From Corydoras sp. C115 (lineage: Eukaryota; Chordata; Actinopteri; Siluriformes; Callichthyidae), in assembly GCA_019802505.1 (NCBI GenBank), contig JAFMOC010000378.1:232501-296500 (forward strand): DNA of 64,000 nt. The letters run 5' to 3'. Below, in pieces: positions 1-10,119 of this stretch. Under the pieces are notes generated by a model that was given only the letters and a program-made list of their open reading frames with translations, made no database searches and was not told the origin of the DNA. The number at the start of each line of letters is the position of its first letter. Position 1 is the stretch's first letter. Position numbers and translations under genes: made by a program.

Positions 1-39
1 GGGTTCCCTACGCCAACCCCAAAGGAATAAGTTATCCAG
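1..39 (+). CDS. fam168b: fam168b coding exon (partial, 3' end)
   Basis: The frame starting at base 3 reads VPYANPKGISYP and ends with the first base of an alanine codon, followed by donor GTAAAC at 40. The 5' part lies outside the window. Confidence 0.9.
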
Positions 40-2558
40 GTAAACGCCGCGACGCCATCGTGAGCTTTACGTTAACGTAACGTCGTGAACTCGTACCTGA
101 TCTTCTGTTCTGACCCCAAGCTGGCTTTCCTGTGGGCTACGCGGCAGCCGCTCCGGCCTACTCCCCCAGCGTCTACTCCCCCGCCAACCCAGCGTTCCCC
201 GCCGGTGAGAGGACTTTTATTACGAAACCTTTCAAGGCATTTATTTATACAAAGCAGCTTTACCGAGTTATAAACCTTTAAACCTCCAAAGAGCGAGACC
301 AAGAGACAGCGGCAAGACAAAACTCTCCGTTATGTTGATATTTTAAGGAAGAAACCTTGTGAGGACCGAGGCTCAGTGGGGGACACATCCTCATTGAGCG
401 GGGGGGGGGGGGGGGGGGGGGGGGCAGCATCAACAGGACACTAATGTAGAGACCGTGTGGTGATCATGTGACCCGTATTTAACAATTATAAACTATAGAA
501 GTCCATTGAGGACGTCCTGCGGAACCTCCGGTCCAATAGAACTCCAGGTTCCATCCGTAATCGTCATGTAGCAGAACCATGATGAAGATCTGACCACGCC
601 TCCAAAAGGCGTTTTTTTTAGATTAGATATAATTCCCGGGCGGCACATTGGCTTAGTGCTTTAGCATGTTCTCCTCTCAGCGCTAGGGATTCCCGGTTCG
701 AATCCCCATCTGGGTGGAGTTTCCATGTTCTCCCCATGTCTGTGTGGGTTTCCTCCGGGTTCTCCGCTTTCCTCCCACAGTCCAAAAACATAGATGAAGT
801 CAATTGAGTTCTCCAAATTGCCCCATATAGAGTGTGTCTGTGTGAGTAAGTGTGTGCCCAGCGATAGATTGCCCCCCTGTCCTGGGTGTATCTGCCCAGC
901 GCCCGAAACGTTCTCCCCTGGATGGGCATGGGGAACCCCCCCCACCCCCCGACCCGAGTAGAGGATAAAGCAGAAGCAGTCGTGCTAACGCTGACTCAGC
1001 AGAATCCTCTATGGAAGGGGGGGGGGGGGTGAGTGTGTGTCCATCGAGGGGAGAACATTTCAGGCACTGGCCAGATACACCCAGGAGAGGGGGGCAATCT
1101 ATCGCTGGGCACACACTCACTCACACACACTCTATATGGGGCAATTTGGAGAACTCAGTGGCCTTTGATCCATGATTTTGGACTGTGGGAGGAAACCGGA
1201 GAACCCGGAGGAGACCCATGCAGACACGTGGAGAACATGGGAACTCCACCCAGATTGGGGTTCAAACCAGGAATCCCCAACGCTGAGAGGAGAACATGCT
1301 AAACCACTAAGCCACCGTGCCGCCCATCTCCAAAAGTCTTTCCACTCATTGGACTAAACCTACGATGTTTTTTTAACGAGTTAACGTTAATCAGTGATCC
1401 CTCGCACATCGCCGTGGTTACGTCCCAGAGACCCCGCCATGTGAACGCCATGTTTACGGTTTCATTAGCCCCGCCCACACTCGTATAAACACTTCGTATG
1501 CTATTAAACACTTTCTAAACTCTTAAACCGACGCAAATTTACTAACATAGAGCGCAAAACGATACGTCGGAAAATGGAACCCGCGATACGGTGATCCGCG
1601 ATATGCTCCATGTGTTGCCGTGGACAACCCTGCGTTCAGGAACCTAATAAAAAAGGTGGCGGACAAGAACAAACGTGACTATTTTGCAACTTACGTCCGT
1701 TTTCTTACCCTTCAGGTTACGCGCAAGGAACCCCCTTCAAGATGTCCTGCTCTCCGACGACGGGCGCCGTGCCGCCCTACTCCTCTTCTCCCAACCCGTA
1801 CCCCGCCGCCGTGTACCCGCTGCGGAGTTCCTACCCCCAGCAGAACCCTTATGCTCAGGTCAGTCGCAGACACGCTCTGAAGGTTCTGAACCGTTCTGCG
1901 CGGTTTGTAATCCGGTCTCGCCTCCACAGCAGCAGGGGGCGTACTACACCCAGCCCCTGTACGCCGCGCCGCCCCACGTCATCCACCACACCACGGTGGT
2001 GCAGCCCAACGGCATGCCGGCGGCTATCTACGCTCCCCCCATCCCTGCCCCCCGCACCAGTGGAGTGGCCATGGGCATGGTAGCGGGCACCACCATGGCA
2101 ATGTCAGCGGGTAAGCGGGGTTACCACCCAATTTTATACTAATTACAGAAAAATAGTAACAATTTAGAAAACCAGGCAACCATATATATTTGTAACTTGG
2201 CCACTAGATGGCAGTATTTAAATGTTACTGAAACTGGAAACTTGTTACTAAGCGATCAGCGTTCACTTTAAAAACGGGACTAGATCACATGGCGGAGGAC
2301 CAGATTATTAACGAATTTGCTTTCAATTAGCGAATTTTTGAATCATTGTGTTTGTAAGTGTTTAATGAATATATATATATATTTGTGACTTAGCCACTAG
2401 ATGGCAGTATTTATATGTTACTGAAACTGGAAACTTGTTACTCAGCGATCAGCGTTCACTTTAAAAAACGGACTAGATCACGTGGCAGAAGACCAGATTA
2501 TTAACGAATTTGCTTTCAATTAACGAATTTCTGAATCATTGTGTTTGTAAGTGTTTAA

Positions 2559-2624
<66 letters not shown>

Positions 2625-4947
2625 AATTATTTTTATTATTTTTTTTTTTGGTAACTTGGCCACTAGATGGCAGTATTTAAATGTTACTGAAAATGGAAAC
2701 TTGTTACTCAGCGATCAGCGTTCACTTTAAAAAACGGACTAGACCACGTGGCAGAAGACCAGATTATTAACGAATTTGCTTTCAATTAACGAATTTTTGA
2801 ATCATTGTGTTTGTAAGCGTTTTATAAACGCAACGCAACACGACACGCGAGCGACCATATACCAATATTTACTCGTCAAGGATCTTTTTCTATACCACGT
2901 TGTCAGTTCGCCCTGAATATATATATTTGTAACTTAACCACTAGATGGCAGTATTTAAATGTTACTGAAACTGGAAACTTGTTACTCAGCGATCAGCGTT
3001 CACTTTAAAAATGGAACAAGATCACATGGCGGAAGACCAGATTATTAACGATTTTACTTTCAATTAACGCATTTCTGAATCATTGTGTTTGTAAGTGTTT
3101 AATGAATATATATATATATATATATTTGTGACTTAGCCACTAGATGGCAGTATTTAAATGTTACTGAAAATGGAAACTTGTTACTCAGCGATCAGCGTTC
3201 ACTTTAAAAAACGGACTAGACCACGTGGCAGAAGACCAGATTATTAACGAATTTGCTTTCAATTAACGAATTTTTGAATCATTGTGTTTGTAAGCGTTTT
3301 ATAAACGCAACGCAACGCAACACGACACGCGAGCGACTATATACCAATATTTACTCGTTAAGGACCTTTTTTCTATACCACGTTGTCAGTTTGCCCTGAA
3401 TATATATATTTGTAACTTAACCACTAGATGGCAGTATTTAAATGTTACTGAAAATGGAAACTTGTTACTCAGCGATCAGCGTTCACTTTAAAAAACGGAC
3501 TAGACCACGTGGCAGAGGACCAGATTATTAACGATTTTGCTTTCAATTAACGCATTTCTGAATCATTGTGTTTGTAAGTGTTTAATGAATATATATATAT
3601 ATATATATTTGTAACTTAACCACTAGATGGCAGTATTTAAATGTTACTGAAACTGGAAACTTGTTACTCAGCGATCAGCGTTCACTTTAAAAACGGGACT
3701 AGATCACGTGGCGGAAGACCAGATTATTAACGAATTTGCTTTCAATTAACGAATTTTTGAATCATTGTGTTTGTAAGCGTTTTATAAACGCAACGCAACG
3801 CAACACGACACGCGAGCGACTATATACCAATATTTACTCGTTAAGGACCTTTTTTCTATACCACGTTGTCAGTTTGCCCTGAATATATATATTTGTAACT
3901 TAACCACTAGATGGCAGTATTTAAATGTTACTGAAAATGGAAACTTGTTACTCAGCGATCAGCGTTCACTTTAAAAAACGGACTAGACCACGTGGCAGAG
4001 GACCAGATTATTAACGATTTTGCTTTCAATTAACGCATTTCTGAATCATTGTGTTTGTAAGTGTTTAATGAATATATATATATATATATATTTGTAACTT
4101 AACCACTAGATGGCAGTATTTAAATGTTACTGAAACTGGAAACTTGTTACTCAGCGATCAGCGTTCACTTTAAAAACGGGACTAGATCACGTGGCGGAAG
4201 ACCAGATTGTTAACGATTTTGCTTTCAATTAACGCATTTTTGAATCTTTGTAAGCGTTTTATAAACGCAACACGACACTCGAGCGACCATATACCAATAT
4301 TTACTCGTCAAGGATCTTTTTGTGTACCACGTTGTCAGTCCGCCCTCTGGTGGTAATATGACGGAGCTGTGTGCTGAGCTGACTCTTGAGCAGTCTGCGA
4401 TATGGCGCCATCGATACGTACATCGGTTTCGGTTAGCACGGGGAAGCCGTGTACCAAATTTAATGAAGATGGCGCCGGATGGCGGACGTGGTCGCGTTCT
4501 GATCGTCACGGGTCGTAATATTTATACGTAGGCTGCGAGGAAAGAACCTGCCAAATTTCGTTCTTCTACCTCCATGCGGAGTTGGAAAATTGCTGAGTCA
4601 GCAAGTTATATACAGTATATACAATACAGTTTTTAGAAACTTTTTGGCAGTTTATAGTTTAATATTTTTCATATATATATTAAACATTTTAACATAGCTT
4701 TTTTTTGCCGTCATGAGGTTTGTATATATAATTAATTTTATTATTATATTTAATTTATTATATTTATTTATTTTGACCGTACGTCTATTTTTCCCCTCAT
4801 TTATTTACGTGTTCTCGTTGTTTCCGCTACGAAGGGACGTTGTTAACGACCCACTCTCCGACTCCAGTAGCCCCTCACCCCGTCACAGTGCCCACGTACC
4901 GACCCCCTGGAACACCAACCTACAGCTACGTGCCCCCTCAGTGGTGA
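1..4947 (+). CDS. fam168b: fam168b, spliced 3' part of coding region (5' end outside window)
   Basis: Five coding segments (1-39, 121-204, 1716-1858, 1933-2110, 4835-4947) join in frame into a Pro/Tyr/Ala-rich protein ending in YSYVPPQW and a TGA stop. Recognisable stretches are VPYANPKGISYP, CSPTTGAVPPYSSSPNPY, YAAPPHVIHHTTVVQPNG and MGMVAGTTMAMSAGTLLT. These match vertebrate FAM168B (myelin-associated neurite-outgrowth inhibitor, MANI) better than the paralogue FAM168A, which carries different spacing and ends PPHW. The family is a small, membrane-associated protein reported in neurons to restrain neurite outgrowth. It has no enzymatic motif, and none is visible here. All junctions are GT-AG and the phases agree (1, 1, 0, 1). 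The initiating exon lies upstream of the window. The next gene downstream, a copine, reads in the same direction. I am confident of the family and fairly confident of the B paralogue. Confidence 0.93.
121..204 (+). CDS. fam168b: fam168b coding exon
   Basis: The exon follows an acceptor ending CCCCAAG at 120 and precedes donor GTGAGA at 205. It reads AGFPVGYAAAPAYSPSVYSP, then ANPAFPA, matching the FAM168B N-terminal Ala/Pro/Tyr block. The intron before it is only 81 bases long. Entry and exit are both phase 1. Confidence 0.92.
205..590 (-). repeat. Non-LTR retroelement 3' fragment (reverse orientation)
   Basis: Read on the minus strand, this segment is homologous to 36301-36640. Both carry the stretches CCTCACAAGGTTTCTTCC and TAAAGCTGCTTTGT, a 3'-end sequence common in teleost non-coding repeats. 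A run of more than 20 G interrupts it near 401-424. The fragment sits in a fam168b intron. Confidence 0.55.
639..979 (+). mobile_element. tRNA-derived SINE (Mermaid-like), full length
   Basis: The 5' end resembles a tRNA: an A-box-like TTGGCTTAGTGC and a B box GGTTCGAATCC, consistent with internal RNA polymerase III promotion. A conserved body follows (TCCTCCCACAGTCCAAAAAC, then GCCCAGCGCCCGAAACG), then a C-rich tract and a GAGGATAAAGC 3' end. This is the commonest repeat in the window, with more than 50 copies on both strands. The name Mermaid-like is from memory of fish SINEs and was not verified. Confidence 0.85.
1037..1325 (-). mobile_element. SINE (Mermaid-like), inverted relative to the preceding copy
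   Basis: The minus-strand copy ends at CCGTGCCGCCC. With the copy at 639-979 it forms an inverted pair separated by about 60 bases that include a G run (1017-1028), so a nascent transcript could fold back over about 280 bases. Confidence 0.85.
1380..1640 (-). repeat. Dispersed repeat, short TIR-bounded family (copy 1)
   Basis: The minus strand matches 42515-42665 over GCCCCGCCCACACTCG, TATAAACACTT and GATCCGCGATATG. A related, TIR-bounded element lies at 5024-5287. Confidence 0.5.
1716..1858 (+). CDS. fam168b: fam168b coding exon
   Basis: The acceptor TACCCTTCAG ends at 1715 and the donor GTCAGT starts at 1859. The 143 bases read GYAQGTPFKMSCSPTTGAVP, then PYSSSPNPYPAAVYPLRSSY, then PQQNPYAQ, the most conserved core of the family. 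It starts in phase 1 and ends in phase 0. Confidence 0.95.
1933..2110 (+). CDS. fam168b: fam168b coding exon with tandem (NAGNAG) acceptor
   Basis: The exon reads QGAYYTQPLYAAPPHVIHHT, continues through TVVQPNGMPAAIYAPPIP and ends AMSAG at donor GTAAGC (2111). The acceptor region is CCACAGCAGCAGGGG. Splicing after the AG at 1932 gives AQ-QG, as in mammalian FAM168B. Splicing after the AG at 1929 adds one glutamine. I chose 1933 by homology. It ends in phase 1. Confidence 0.92.
2180..4320 (+). repeat. Tandem array with ~483-bp higher-order unit carrying CTCF-like motifs
   Basis: Nine head-to-tail units each contain CCACTAGATGGCAG, at 2201, 2394, 2660, 2938, 3137, 3421, 3620, 3904 and 4103. 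The last spacings alternate 199 and 284 bases, giving a 483-base higher-order repeat at 3137-3620-4103. Units share GCGATCAGCGTTCACTTTAA and GACCAGATTATTAACGA, and (AT)n tracts separate many of them. Single or partial copies are dispersed at about 8470-8900, 9840-9960, 15960-16230, 33880-34560, 47500-48310 and, reversed, 60070-60240. The array fills the last coding intron of fam168b. Confidence 0.9.
4835..4947 (+). CDS. fam168b: fam168b terminal coding exon with stop
   Basis: The acceptor CTACGAAG ends at 4834. After two bases completing a glycine codon the exon reads TLLTTHSPTPVAPHPVTVPT, then YRPPGTPTYSYVPPQW, then TGA at 4945-4947. The C-terminus is almost identical to vertebrate FAM168B as I recall it. 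Confidence 0.95.
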
Positions 4948-4959
4948 ACCGATAGCACT
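4948..4959 (+). other. fam168b: fam168b 3' UTR start, followed by probable UTR intron donor
   Basis: Twelve bases after the stop a strong donor, GTGAGTAC, starts at 4960. A matching acceptor TTTCCCCCGCAG ends at 5369. The junction would lie only 12 bases beyond the stop, too close to be expected to trigger nonsense-mediated decay. Confidence 0.6.
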
Positions 4960-5023
4960 GTGAGTACACAAGTCTATTTTTACTATTTATTTTTTATTGC
5001 CTTGCACTTTTTATTAATTAAAC

Positions 5024-5287
5024 CCAGGGTTCTCCACCACGGCATACGGAGCATATCGCGGATCACTTCTCGTGGCTTCGCCGTATCGCGGGTTTGTTTG
5101 TTTGATTTCGCCGTTTTCCGAAGAAGTCGCAAAAAATGCCGCCGAAAACCCCGAAATTAAACAAAACAATGGATCGCTGTGGTGATCTGAAGTAACACTA
5201 CTGAGACCGCTGTTGTTTGTTTGAGGTCGTTGGGTTTCTAACCCGAACGCGTCTCGGCGATGAGTGCGCCGTAGCGGAGAACCCTGG
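5024..5287 (+). mobile_element. Short element with 12-bp terminal inverted repeats (MITE-like)
   Basis: It begins CCAGGGTTCTCC and ends GGAGAACCCTGG, an exact 12-base inverted repeat 264 bases apart. I see no clear target-site duplication. An internal block (GATCTGAAGTAACACTACTG) recurs at 6175, and an end block recurs at 42518 and, reversed, near 1600. It has no coding capacity and lies in the probable 3' UTR intron of fam168b. Confidence 0.6.
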
Positions 5288-5369
5288 TCCATTTAATTTT
5301 ATTAAATTTTATTAGTATTTTTAATTTCTAGTACCTCAGTTCTAATGGTTCCTTGTGTTTCCCCCGCAG

Positions 5370-6420
5370 ATGATCGTTGCACACATACGCTTCCTTTATA
5401 TCAAGAACCCACCACATGTCAGCGCTACTTTTCTAAGAGCTCCTCCCTCTGGCCCGCCGGAGCGGGAGGTGGTCGACACGCATCCTCAACGTCCAGCATC
5501 GGCGGCGACGGCCGGGTTCCGCCGCCCCGCGCGTTTCCCGCCCGCCGTCCTTCCTTTTTAAGCATAATGTGAATCCGGATGGAGCGGAGGGTCCCTCATC
5601 TTTTCGCAGGACCGTGCTCATCATGCAGAGTCGTGTTCCGTGGACCGTCCCGCGATATTTCTAGCGTTTGGCTCTCAAAAGGCGTCGGAAACGGAGAGGC
5701 GGCGGGGCGTATTCCGAACGTGTGCGGTTTAGAGCATGTGTACATAGCGAATGTTGCCAAGTCTGATGAAAAGCAACGTCATTCCTCCAACGCCGCGTGT
5801 TTAACGTTATCCGCACGGATTTCCACTTTACGACAATGCCTAAGTGTTGTACAATTTTCGGTGTTGAAACGAAGATTCGTTTAGTTTTGAATGCCATCTT
5901 TCTGTCGGCGTCGCGGCGCCACCTGGCGGCGCTTCGTATTCCCAACCCGGCGTCTGTATTTCGAATCGTTTTCGTGTTGGATCGTCGCACACGTACGCTC
6001 GTATGTATATTAACGAAGCGGTTGGTCGCGCTGTTACCGTGCCGGTGCATGCCCGCTTACCCCGTCTCGTCTTGGGTCCGAGTACGAGCAGCACCGCGGG
6101 ATCGTAGCTTTTACCAATTTATTTTTTAATTTTAGTTGTTCCCCCGAATTTAGCGGAATGCATCGCTGTGGCGATCTGAAGTAACACTACTGAGACCGCC
6201 GTCGTTTGTTTGAGGCCGTTGGGTTTCGAACCCCAACGCGTCTCGGCCCGCTGCTCGTTACCTCGAACTCGCGGCGGCGCCGACCGAACGCCGTCGTCTT
6301 TTTAACCGGCATCGCTTACGTCGCCTCGGTTTCCAGAATGTTTTGTAACGTTCGTGTCTTTTCTGTTTGGTTTTGTACTTTGGAGAAAGACCAAAAAATA
6401 AATACAATTATGAAAAAAAA
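5370..6420 (+). other. fam168b: fam168b probable 3' UTR terminal exon
   Basis: The region follows the acceptor at 5369 and opens ATGATCGTTGCACACATAC. It runs through CG-rich sequence with no convincing conserved frame to an AATAAA signal at 6397-6402. A run of 19 A follows about a dozen bases later. A fragment of the short TIR family lies inside at 6165-6250. The assignment is inferred from splice-site quality and position; open frames here look accidental. Confidence 0.6.
6397..6402 (+). terminator. fam168b: Candidate polyadenylation signal AATAAA of fam168b
   Basis: The canonical hexamer is preceded by T-rich sequence and followed within about 15 bases by a genomic A-run (6413-6431). It is the first good signal at the end of the proposed 3' UTR exon. 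The A-run could cause internal priming in cDNA data. Confidence 0.55.
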
Positions 6421-6448
6421 AAAAAAAAAAAACGTTTGCTTTGAGGTC

Positions 6449-6744
6449 ACATGCTTCGCGTCACCGAGAACGTCTCAGGCGCTGGGCAGATAGACCCAGG
6501 ACAGGGGGGCAATCTATCGCTGGCCACACACTCACTCACACAGACACACTCTATATGGGGCAATTTGGAGAACTCAATTGACTTGATCCATGTTTTTGGA
6601 CTGTGGGAGGCAACCGGAGAACCCGGAGGAAACCCACGCGGACACGGGGAGGACATGCAAACTCCACCCAGATGGGGATTCGAACCGGGAATCCCCAGCG
6701 CTGAGAGGAGAACATGCTAAACCACTAAGCCACCGTGCCGCCCA
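6449..6744 (-). mobile_element. SINE (Mermaid-like), 3'-truncated
   Basis: The minus-strand copy has an intact B box (GGTTCGAATCC on the minus strand) and ends CCGTGCCGCCC. It starts immediately after the fam168b A-run. Confidence 0.85.
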
Positions 6745-6761
6745 CTATAATTACATTATTT

Positions 6762-7112
6762 TATTCATTCATTCATTCATTCATTATCTTCCGCTTTATC
6801 CTCTATTAGGGTCGCGGTGGGGTTCCCCATGCCCATCCAGAGGAGAACGTCTCGGGCGCTGGGCAGATAGACCCAGGACAGGACGCCAATCCATCACTGG
6901 GCACACACACTCACACAAACACACTCTATATAGGGCAATTTGGAGAACTCAATTGACTTGATCCATGTTTTTGGACTGTGGGAGGAAACCAGAGAACCCG
7001 GAGGAAACCCACGGGGAGGACATGGAAACTCCACCCAGATTGGGATTCGAACTGGGAATCCCTCGTGCTGAGAGGAGAACATGCTAAGCCACTATATATA
7101 ATTAAGCCCACT
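6762..7112 (-). mobile_element. SINE (Mermaid-like), nearly full length
   Basis: The copy has a (CATT)n tail, ATCTTCCGCTTTATCCTC, and a complete body. Its 5' end is degraded after ACCACTA. Confidence 0.85.
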
Positions 7113-7401
7113 AAAATTAAATTATTTTATTGTTACTTTATAATAATTTTATTAACGTATTAAACAGTGAACCACAACCCGACCTCATCAGCATCTCTGT
7201 TCCAATCACAGAGAACTACGGTGTGAACCCGAAAGTTTCAACGCCATCGCATGAACAACCTACTGTGGTGCTGAGATTTAAACTACCTGCACATGAACAG
7301 TAGATGGCGCCAAATCGCCGCTTACATAGTTTTTTTTATAGTGTGTTTGTAAGCATTTAAAAAAAAAAAAAGCAGTAAGATAAGGTCGTGTATTATTATT
7401 A

Positions 7402-7717
7402 TTCATTCATTCATTATCTCCCGCTTTATCCTCTATTAGGGGAGAACGTTTTGTGCGCTGGGCAGATAGACCCAGGACAGGGGGGCAATCTATCACTGGA
7501 CACACACTCACTCACACACACACTCTATATGGGGCAATTTGGAGAACTCAATTGATTTGATCCATGTTTTTGGACTGTGGGAGGAAGCTGGAGAACCCGG
7601 AGGAAACCCACACAGACACGGGGAGAACATGGAAACTCCACCCAGATGGGGATTCGATCCGGGAATCCCTAGTGCTGAGAGGAGAACATGCTAAACCACT
7701 AAGCCACCGTGCCGCCA
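7402..7717 (-). mobile_element. SINE (Mermaid-like) inserted in an (ATT)n tract
   Basis: ATT repeats lie on both sides (7390-7402 and from 7718), so the SINE appears to have landed inside a simple-repeat tract. Part of its 3' region is deleted. Confidence 0.85.
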
Positions 7718-8460
<743 letters not shown>

Positions 8461-8467
8461 GTATGTA

Positions 8468-9105
8468 ACCCAGGTTCTGTTTTGTTGTGAATTAACACGT
8501 CGGGACTAATCACACCTCTTTATGTGAGACGCCCTCAGCTTTAATATAAAACAAGTAGTTCCGGTCCTTAAATCTGATTGGCTGAGCCGTTTGTCCAGCC
8601 GTGACATTAACAATAAGCGCTTCATATTCGTATCAATGCGCGATATACAAGACGTTGTTTTATAAACTGTAATTCTGTATTTGTGCCACGAGATGGCGGT
8701 ATTTGTGAGAGAAACCGGTTTATTTTGAATGAGACTCAATCGCAGTGGTCCAGATTATTAACGCATTTCAACGCAATCAAAGCTTGTTTTTATTTATTAA
8801 TATAAATTATTTATTATTTATTATTATTTATTAATATGTTTATTTGTGTTTTATTAAAGCAATAAGACACTCGAGGTTGTATATTATTGTGAAGAAATCA
8901 CGTGACAGAGGTGGAACTGTTCTCCACTACGCGTCGGGATTTATGTGAAACGCCCTCTGCTTTAATATTAAACAAGTAGTTCCGGTCCTTAAATCTGATT
9001 GGCTGAGCTGTTTGTCCAGCCGTGACATCATTAACAACAACAACACACCTCTGAGCGCTTCACATTCGTATCAATGCGCGATATACAATACCTTCATTTC
9101 ACATA
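8468..9105 (+). repeat. Dispersed repeat related to the 2.2-4.3 kb array (two partial copies)
   Basis: Two adjacent copies share AAACAAGTAGTTCCGGTCCT, AAATCTGATTGGCTGAGC and ATTCGTATCAATGCGCGATA. The first includes CCACGAGATGGCGG at 8686, a variant of the motif in the fam168b intron array. Confidence 0.7.
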
Positions 9106-9108
9106 GTA

Positions 9109-9463
9109 GGTGTCTTAGTAGTTTAGCATGTTCTCCTCTCAGCACTAGGGATTCCCGGTTCGAATCCCCACCTGGGTGGAGTTTCCATGTTCTCCCCGTG
9201 TCTGCGTGGGTTTCCTCCGGGTTCTCCGGTTTCCTCCCACAGTCCAAAAACATGGATCAAGATCAATTGAATTCTCCAAATTGCCCCATATAGAGTGTGT
9301 CTGTGTGAGTGAGTGTGTGCCCAGCGATAGATTGGCGCCCTGTCCTGGGTGTAACTGCCCAGCGCCCGAGACGTTCTCCCCTTAATGGGTATGGGGAAAC
9401 CCCCCCCCCCCCACCCGCGCTACCCTAATAGAGGATAAAGTGGAAGATAATGGATGGATGAAT
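9109..9463 (+). mobile_element. SINE (Mermaid-like), full length
   Basis: The A-box region is altered (GTCTTAGTAGT), the B box is intact, and the 3' tail is GATGGATGAAT. A second copy follows within 20 bases. Confidence 0.85.
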
Positions 9464-9482
9464 AAAAATAAGATAACAATAG

Positions 9483-9843
9483 TGGGCGGCACGGTGGTTT
9501 AGTGGTTTAGCATGTTCTCCTCTCAGCTCTAGGGATTCCCGGTTTGAATCCCCACCTGGGTGGAGTTTCCATGTTCTCCCTGTGTCTGCGTGGGTTTCCT
9601 CCGGGTTCTTCGGTTTCCTCCCACAGTCCAAAAACATGGATCAAGTCAATTGAGTTCTCCGAATTGCCCCATATAGAGTGTGTCTGTGTGTGAGTGAGTG
9701 TGTGCCCAGTGATAGATTGCCCCCCCTGTCCTGGGTGTATCTGCCCAGCGCCCGAAACGTTCTCCCCTGGATGGACATGGGGAACCCCCCCCACGACCCT
9801 AATAGAGGATAAAGCGGAAGATAATGGATGAATGAATGAATAA
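9483..9843 (+). mobile_element. SINE (Mermaid-like), full length
   Basis: It starts GGGCGGCACGGTGG and ends in a (GAAT)n tail. A diverged dispersed-repeat segment (9845-9960, with CCACTTGATGGCAG) follows. Confidence 0.88.
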
Positions 9844-10119
9844 TTTCACATAACTTTATAAACTGCATTCTGTAATTTAGCCACTTGATGGCAGGATTTG
9901 TGGGAGAACCCTGTTACTCAATGATCAGCATTCATTTTAAACGAGACTTTACAGCCCCTGACATAAGTTCTGACGCTTATCCATGTTGTGGAAACAAAAG
10001 CTTATAACCCGACTTTAAATTCATCCATTGCTTTTAGAAATGACTCGAATGAAATCTGAAACCCTCTCAAATCAGATTTAATTTACGAAAAGAAATTTGC
10101 TTCACTGCAGAAATATCGC

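Noticed and set aside
5579..6129. Open frames of 100-130 residues on both strands downstream of fam168b
   Set aside because: They overlap each other in a CG-rich 3' UTR-like region, have no recognisable domain, and lie between a probable UTR acceptor and the AATAAA signal.
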